The notes below the pieces were generated by a model. The model worked only from the letters and a program-made list of their open reading frames with translations, was not told the origin of the DNA and did no database searches. A program made the translations under genes and the position numbers. 8,051 nt of DNA, taken from the NCBI GenBank assembly GCA_004124535.1, contig SCKQ01000069.1, forward strand, positions 1 through 8,051, written 5' to 3'. This document shows positions 4,522 to 8,051 of this stretch, piece by piece (position 1 is the stretch's first letter; every line of letters starts with the position of its first letter). The stretch comes from Fidelibacterota bacterium (GTDB lineage: Bacteria; Marinisomatota; Marinisomatia; Marinisomatales; TCS55).

Positions 4522-5301
4522 ATGATCGTGCTTCGCGTAACAATATTAACCCTCTTATTATTTATAACCAGTTGTGCGACTCTTCGGCCCAAGATATGGC
4601 CCCAGGGTAGAGATATCAGAGACATTATTACCTCCATTCCTAGAGAAGTAAGGAAACTGCCGGTAGAATCAAAAGAACCAATTATTCAGTCAAACCCGAC
4701 CGTTTTAGATGGGTATATTAAATCACTGCCGAATGGCTGGGTGTTGGCACGGGAGCCAATCTCAAATTGGAATTCTAGTCTCTCTGCGGTGATGGGCTAT
4801 TTCCCCGATTCGCTATCTGTAGCTGAATTTTGGGATGATCCTTTAACACTAAAATCTGGATTCCGTATACCTGTAAGACGAGCGAAAATGATGTATGAGT
4901 ATACGACCAGACTAACTATTGAGCGGATCGAACTGCGCTTCATCAATATTGATTTTATTTACAGTATTACAAATATTGAGGCCTCACATTATAAACTTGA
5001 GAGTGTTCATAAAACTGTCGAACTGAAGAATATCGGATTTCCACAGGTAACCACCGAAGATGTTTTGCAGCATAAAATAATGATGACCTATGGACCACCA
5101 AGCGAATTTGATGGTACGTGGCATCGCTACCAAGACTCAAACACGGAAATGAATATACGTGTATTGGATGACTGGAATATGGCCATAAACCTGCGTGGAC
5201 TTATCGTAGAGAGTGATCTGCGGAGAGCGATCGAACACGTATATTCCGAGGAAGGCATCGAATATAAGAAAATGCAGCTCATGGAGAGCTTCGACCTCTA
5301 A
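4522..5301 (+). CDS. Predicted lipoprotein of unknown function, paired with an Omp85 protein
   Basis: From ATG 4522 the protein (259 aa) begins MIVLRVTILTLLLFITSC, a lipoprotein signal with lipobox ITSC and lipidated Cys18. A TTG at 4510 would add four residues; the ATG is preferred because it gives a conventional signal. No clear Shine-Dalgarno is seen for either. The mature part is soluble, with a Pro-rich start (about 20-65), then mixed alpha/beta sequence rich in Trp, Tyr and Ile, including GWVLAREPISNWNSS and VMGYFPDSLSVAEFWDD. I recognise no domain. The residue after the Cys is Ala, not Asp, so outer-membrane placement is likely if Lol rules apply. The Omp85 gene begins 37 bases later on the same strand with no terminator between, pointing to an operon. 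A partner role in outer-membrane assembly or transport is inferred from context only. Confidence 0.8.
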   Translation: MIVLRVTILTLLLFITSCATLRPKIWPQGRDIRDIITSIPREVRKLPVESKEPIIQSNPTVLDGYIKSLPNGWVLAREPISNWNSSLSAVMGYFPDSLSVAEFWDDPLTLKSGFRIPVRRAKMMYEYTTRLTIERIELRFINIDFIYSITNIEASHYKLESVHKTVELKNIGFPQVTTEDVLQHKIMMTYGPPSEFDGTWHRYQDSNTEMNIRVLDDWNMAINLRGLIVESDLRRAIEHVYSEEGIEYKKMQLMESFDL

Positions 5302-5338
5302 ACTATTTTTCGGCTGACGGTTTCTAGGCCGACCCTTT

Positions 5339-6619
5339 ATGATTCACAGGCTATTATTAATATATTTATCAGTACCATTAGTATGGGCTGACCAGCAACC
5401 AATTGTTTCCGCTATCGAGTTCAAAGGCCACCTTATTACAAAAGATTTCATTATTGAACGCGAGATTCAGCATCCGATCGATGTCCCCCTGGACAGCGCG
5501 GTTGCCCGTGAGGACCGTGACCGAATATATAATCTGGGCATTTTTGCGGATGTGACTTGGCGGGCAATACCACTGGAAGATCTAACTGTTATTTTGGAAT
5601 ATAAAGTTATTGAAACATCGTTGCGGATCCTGCCTGCAGGAGGACCGGCATATGAGGAGGAGTATGGCTGGTCATTTGGCGGAATGCTGCGGATCAATAA
5701 TTTTCGGGGTAGAAATGAGAAATTTACGCTGGGTGGATCTACAGGTGCGCGACGGGCCTATTTTTTTGCGTTTAAAAATCCCTGGATTATGGGTGACCAT
5801 GTTTCGCTGGATGTTATGACTGGCAAGAGCATTACCGCACATCCGTTTTTGCCTTATGAACGGAACGTGACCACTGCAGAAATAAATTTAGGTCGTTATT
5901 TTGGTTATAACCATAAGGCCAGAGTTGGGTTCGAGTGGAAAAAGAAAACATTCAGCAATGATGAGGACACATTGGAATATTATTATATAGCTCCCCAGGG
6001 TATCTATATATATGATACGCGGGATATTTATCGTGACCCAAGTAAGGGAATATTAATTGTTCAAGGTTTTTATAGTCATGTTGAATTGGACAGCGAAAAA
6101 CGAAATCTTTGGTGGAGTCAATCCTATAGTTTTTACCACTCACTGGTTAAAAGCGAACGCAAACTGACAGCAGCATTTAATGTATCCTTTATGACAACAT
6201 TTAGAGATGTGGATGAAGTATGGGTATCATGGTTAGGCAGTTCGAAGACAGTTAGAGGTTGGTCAATTCCTGATCGGTCAATTTATACGAACGTGGATAA
6301 TGCCTATCGTTTTGGAAACCATTTCGCTATCATATCCACTGAATTACGACAAACGATCATTCCAACATCTGTTTTCACAACCGAGCTATTTAATTGGAAG
6401 CAGGAATATGGATTGAGTGCTGTTGCGTTTGTTGATGTGGGGTTTATCAGCAGAGACCGGAAAGAGCTGTTTAGAGGATCGCCTATGACTGGTATTGGTT
6501 TTGGATTTCGGATACCGGTACCGATGGTAGGTAAGATTGGGTTGGATTATGGCTGGGGATACAGAGACGACCAATTTGCTGACCAAACGCTGCACCTGGC
6601 CATCGGTCAAAAGTTCTGA
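5339..6619 (+). CDS. Omp85/BamA-superfamily outer-membrane protein with one POTRA domain
   Basis: An outer-membrane beta-barrel of the Omp85 superfamily, whose members insert or transport proteins. Residues 1-17 are a signal peptide. About 21-93 form one POTRA domain: IVSAIEFKGHLIT start, LDSAVAREDRDRIYNLGIFADV helix and strand, LEYKVIET end. The rest is the barrel: NFRGRNEKFTLGG, NPWIMGDHVSLDV, GIYIYDTRDI-RDPSKG, the VRGW loop motif (305-308, equivalent to the lid-loop VRGF/Y of BamA), AFVDVGF, and a closing segment that includes FGFRIPVPMVGKIGLDYGWG. It ends in Phe, the usual beta-signal. At 426 residues it is far shorter than BamA (about 800, five POTRAs) or TamA (about 575, three), so it is neither; a lineage-specific single-POTRA member is most likely. 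No clear ribosome site is seen. It is probably co-transcribed with the preceding lipoprotein gene. The cargo is unknown. Confidence 0.87.
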   Translation: MIHRLLLIYLSVPLVWADQQPIVSAIEFKGHLITKDFIIEREIQHPIDVPLDSAVAREDRDRIYNLGIFADVTWRAIPLEDLTVILEYKVIETSLRILPAGGPAYEEEYGWSFGGMLRINNFRGRNEKFTLGGSTGARRAYFFAFKNPWIMGDHVSLDVMTGKSITAHPFLPYERNVTTAEINLGRYFGYNHKARVGFEWKKKTFSNDEDTLEYYYIAPQGIYIYDTRDIYRDPSKGILIVQGFYSHVELDSEKRNLWWSQSYSFYHSLVKSERKLTAAFNVSFMTTFRDVDEVWVSWLGSSKTVRGWSIPDRSIYTNVDNAYRFGNHFAIISTELRQTIIPTSVFTTELFNWKQEYGLSAVAFVDVGFISRDRKELFRGSPMTGIGFGFRIPVPMVGKIGLDYGWGYRDDQFADQTLHLAIGQKF

Positions 6620-6620
6620 T

Positions 6621-7271
6621 CTAGTTTTTTTTCTTGAAAATAATCGCTTTTTCAAAGCGATTTTCAGTACCATTTCGAATCCGGCTGATATTACTGCGAT
6701 GGGTATAGATGATGAACCATGGTACAAGCAAGGAAAAGACAATTAAAAAAAGACTGGGATTGATCAAGCCTAACCTTGGTAGAATTAAAATAATAATCGG
6801 CAGGGCAATAGCTGCAGATATTGATCCTAGTGAAACATAACCGGTGGTAGTAATAACCGCAATGCCTACTAGCAAACATAATGGGAATGCAAGGGGGAAT
6901 AAAGCAAGTAATACCCCAATCAGTGAACTAACACCTTTGCCACCCCTAAACCCAGCAAATATTGGAAAAGTATGGCCGAAGACTGCTGCAAAACCGCACA
7001 AAATTTGAACTAAACCTTGATCAGGAACCGGTAGTTGCTGGAAAATTGTGGTGGCGTATACAGCTGTTGGCAGCCAGCCTTTAAATATATCAAATGTCAA
7101 TACGAAAATTGCGTATTTCCAGCCTAAAACACGGAACACATTGGTCGCACCTGCATTGCCGCTGCCATGTTCTCTGATATCAATATTTTTTGTTACGCGT
7201 GTTACAATAATGCTGGTGGGGAATGATCCCGTAATATAGCTGGCTAACAACAATATGACCAGTTCGATCAT
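6621..7271 (-). CDS. plsY: Glycerol-3-phosphate acyltransferase PlsY
   Basis: This inner-membrane enzyme transfers the acyl group of acyl-phosphate to glycerol-3-phosphate, giving lysophosphatidate, the first step of phospholipid synthesis; PlsX normally supplies the acyl-phosphate. All three family motifs are visible: GSFPTS (15-20) with GSGNAGATNVFR (36-47), GHTFPIFAGFRGGKGV (99-114) and HRSNISRIRNGTE (191-203). Several hydrophobic helices lie between them (for example 1-18, 52-75, 115-140, 145-165, 172-190). The length, 216 residues, is normal (about 190-215), with a short Lys-rich tail. ATG 7271 fits the family N-terminus, though no strong Shine-Dalgarno precedes it. It lies 56 bases after the DUF502 gene on the same strand and is probably its operon partner. 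Its stop is one base from the stop of the convergent Omp85 gene. Confidence 0.96.
   Translation of the reverse strand: MIELVILLLASYITGSFPTSIIVTRVTKNIDIREHGSGNAGATNVFRVLGWKYAIFVLTFDIFKGWLPTAVYATTIFQQLPVPDQGLVQILCGFAAVFGHTFPIFAGFRGGKGVSSLIGVLLALFPLAFPLCLLVGIAVITTTGYVSLGSISAAIALPIIILILPRLGLINPSLFLIVFSLLVPWFIIYTHRSNISRIRNGTENRFEKAIIFKKKN
6642..6662. terminator. Hairpin in the 3' end of plsY, possible terminator for the convergent Omp85 gene
   Basis: AATCGCTTT (6642-6650) and AAAGCGATT (6654-6662) form a perfect 9-bp stem with a three-base loop, 22 bases after the Omp85 stop. On the + strand the following T-run is short (TTTTC), so termination would be modest. It lies inside the plsY coding sequence, where translating ribosomes would prevent it from acting on the - strand transcript. 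Confidence 0.4.
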
Positions 7272-7327
7272 ACGGTTACCGCTTAGAAATTAGTTGAAAA
7301 AACAAGGGAACAATTGTCTAAGAATTT

Positions 7328-7918
7328 TTACGTGTCCAGCGGACTTTTTTCTGGCGCCAGCAGCCCCCCTGAGATTACTGCCTTCAATCCTTCCTCGACT
7401 GTAAGGTCAGCTTCAATCGCATCTTTTTTTGGAATAATGATGAAAACACCGGATGTAGGATTTGGAGTAGTGGGCACGAATACATGATAGTATTCTTCAC
7501 CGGATCCATCTACACTCTCACCTGTAACAAAACAGATTGTCCATATTCCTTGCCGCGGATATTGGATATAGATAACGCGCTGGTAATTTTCTGTTTGTGT
7601 CGCACCTGAGAAAGCATTGGTGATTTGTTTTATGGTGTTATAGATATTGTTTACCAATGGTATTGATGAAATTAGCCGTTCTCCCCACGAAAACAAACGC
7701 CGCCCAAGAACATTCGTTACGAAGATTCCCAATGCAAAAATAATTAGCAGCGTTAGTATTAGTCCAAAACCAGGGATTTCAAACTTGATCCTTTCCATAA
7801 TAGGTGCAGATAGCTGATCGAGAAATACAATTATGATTTTAATGATGTAAAAAGTGAGTGCTAGTGGTACTATTGCAAATAGACCGGCAAATGTAATGCG
7901 TTTAAAAAATGCCCACAT
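7328..7918 (-). CDS. DUF502-family membrane protein (196 aa)
   Basis: A member of the DUF502 family of bacterial inner-membrane proteins, whose biochemical role is not established. Two transmembrane helices are clear, about residues 8-33 (GLFAIVPLALTFYIIK, with the family's conserved Pro and Thr) and 50-72 (starting at IPGFGLIL). A soluble C-terminal domain follows. Family hallmarks are IPLVNNIYNTIKQ (86-98), HVFVPTTPNPTSG (145-157), DLTVEEGLK (171-179) and ISGGLLAP (182-189). The length is normal (about 190-220). ATG 7918 gives the expected short basic N-terminus. The gene begins 22 bases after the alkyltransferase stop and ends 56 bases before plsY, with no terminator seen in either gap, so a three-gene transcript is likely. 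Neighbouring plsY hints at membrane or lipid function only by context. Confidence 0.92.
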   Translation of the reverse strand: MWAFFKRITFAGLFAIVPLALTFYIIKIIIVFLDQLSAPIMERIKFEIPGFGLILTLLIIFALGIFVTNVLGRRLFSWGERLISSIPLVNNIYNTIKQITNAFSGATQTENYQRVIYIQYPRQGIWTICFVTGESVDGSGEEYYHVFVPTTPNPTSGVFIIIPKKDAIEADLTVEEGLKAVISGGLLAPEKSPLDT

Positions 7919-7940
7919 GTTTTTGGTATATCGAATCTAA

Positions 7941-8051
7941 CTACAAGGCGCCTTCCAGTTCTAATAGAAATACCTTCGTTTCTACGCCGCCTCCAAAGCC
8001 GCCAAGCTTTCCGCTATGTGTCAATATGCGATGACAAGGTATAATTATTGG
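7941..8051 (-). CDS. ogt: Methylated-DNA--protein-cysteine S-methyltransferase, C-terminal end only
   Basis: Only the last 36 codons are in the window; the gene runs off the right edge. They contain the active-site motif IIPCHR with the acceptor cysteine, followed by GKLGGFGGGVETKVFLLELE, the typical closing helix of Ogt/AdaB-type proteins. The enzyme repairs O6-alkylguanine by moving the alkyl group irreversibly onto that cysteine. Any N-terminal domain or Ada-type fusion is out of view, so the symbol ogt is used in the general sense. It is the first visible gene of the probable ogt-DUF502-plsY operon. Confidence 0.93.
   Translation of the reverse strand, partial: PIIIPCHRILTHSGKLGGFGGGVETKVFLLELEGAL

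Noticed and set aside
6386..6746. ORFs in other frames across the Omp85-plsY junction (both strands)
   Set aside because: They overlap the conserved ends of both genes and have no recognisable content.

Overview
The window (about 40% G+C, AT-rich between genes) comes from a Gram-negative bacterium. It encodes an outer-membrane Omp85 beta-barrel protein, a lipoprotein with a lipobox and a Sec-exported metallopeptidase, together with bacterial PlsY lipid synthesis. The mix (formylglycine-enzyme-like domain, exported M20 peptidase, single-POTRA Omp85, T-rich terminators with a recurring sequence) would suit an environmental FCB-type lineage such as Marinimicrobia/Neomarinimicrobiota or a relative. 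That placement is a low-confidence inference, because no rRNA or marker gene is visible.

Layout. (1) 1-3182: single genes on the + strand, each followed by a related hairpin plus T-tract element. They are the 3' end of an FGE-like protein, a small cupin protein, an orphan four-helix membrane protein and an exported M20 peptidase. (2) 3183-4020: an eroded accessory patch. It holds a 13-codon signal-peptide stub, a cysteine-rich membrane miniprotein on the - strand, a membrane-protein fragment broken by TGA, and the 3' end of a MORN_2/YwqK-like gene. (3) 4021-4434: a self-contained unit with a long nested inverted repeat over a candidate promoter, a near-perfect Shine-Dalgarno, a 75-aa protein made of two 29-residue repeats, and a strong terminator. 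(4) 4522-6619: an unknown lipoprotein and a single-POTRA Omp85 protein, 37 bases apart and probably co-transcribed. (5) 6621-8051, - strand: the 3' end of an O6-alkylguanine-DNA alkyltransferase, a DUF502 membrane protein and PlsY, probably one operon. It converges on the Omp85 gene with one base between the stop codons.

How the genes work together. The clearest pairing is lipoprotein plus Omp85 protein, which may form an outer-membrane assembly or transport module. The - strand genes are housekeeping (DNA repair and phospholipid synthesis). The most unusual parts are the two-repeat small protein with its elaborate upstream region, the split or decayed MORN_2 locus around the cysteine-rich miniprotein, and the terminator-linked repeat family. 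I found no CRISPR array, tRNA, rRNA, integrase or transposase.
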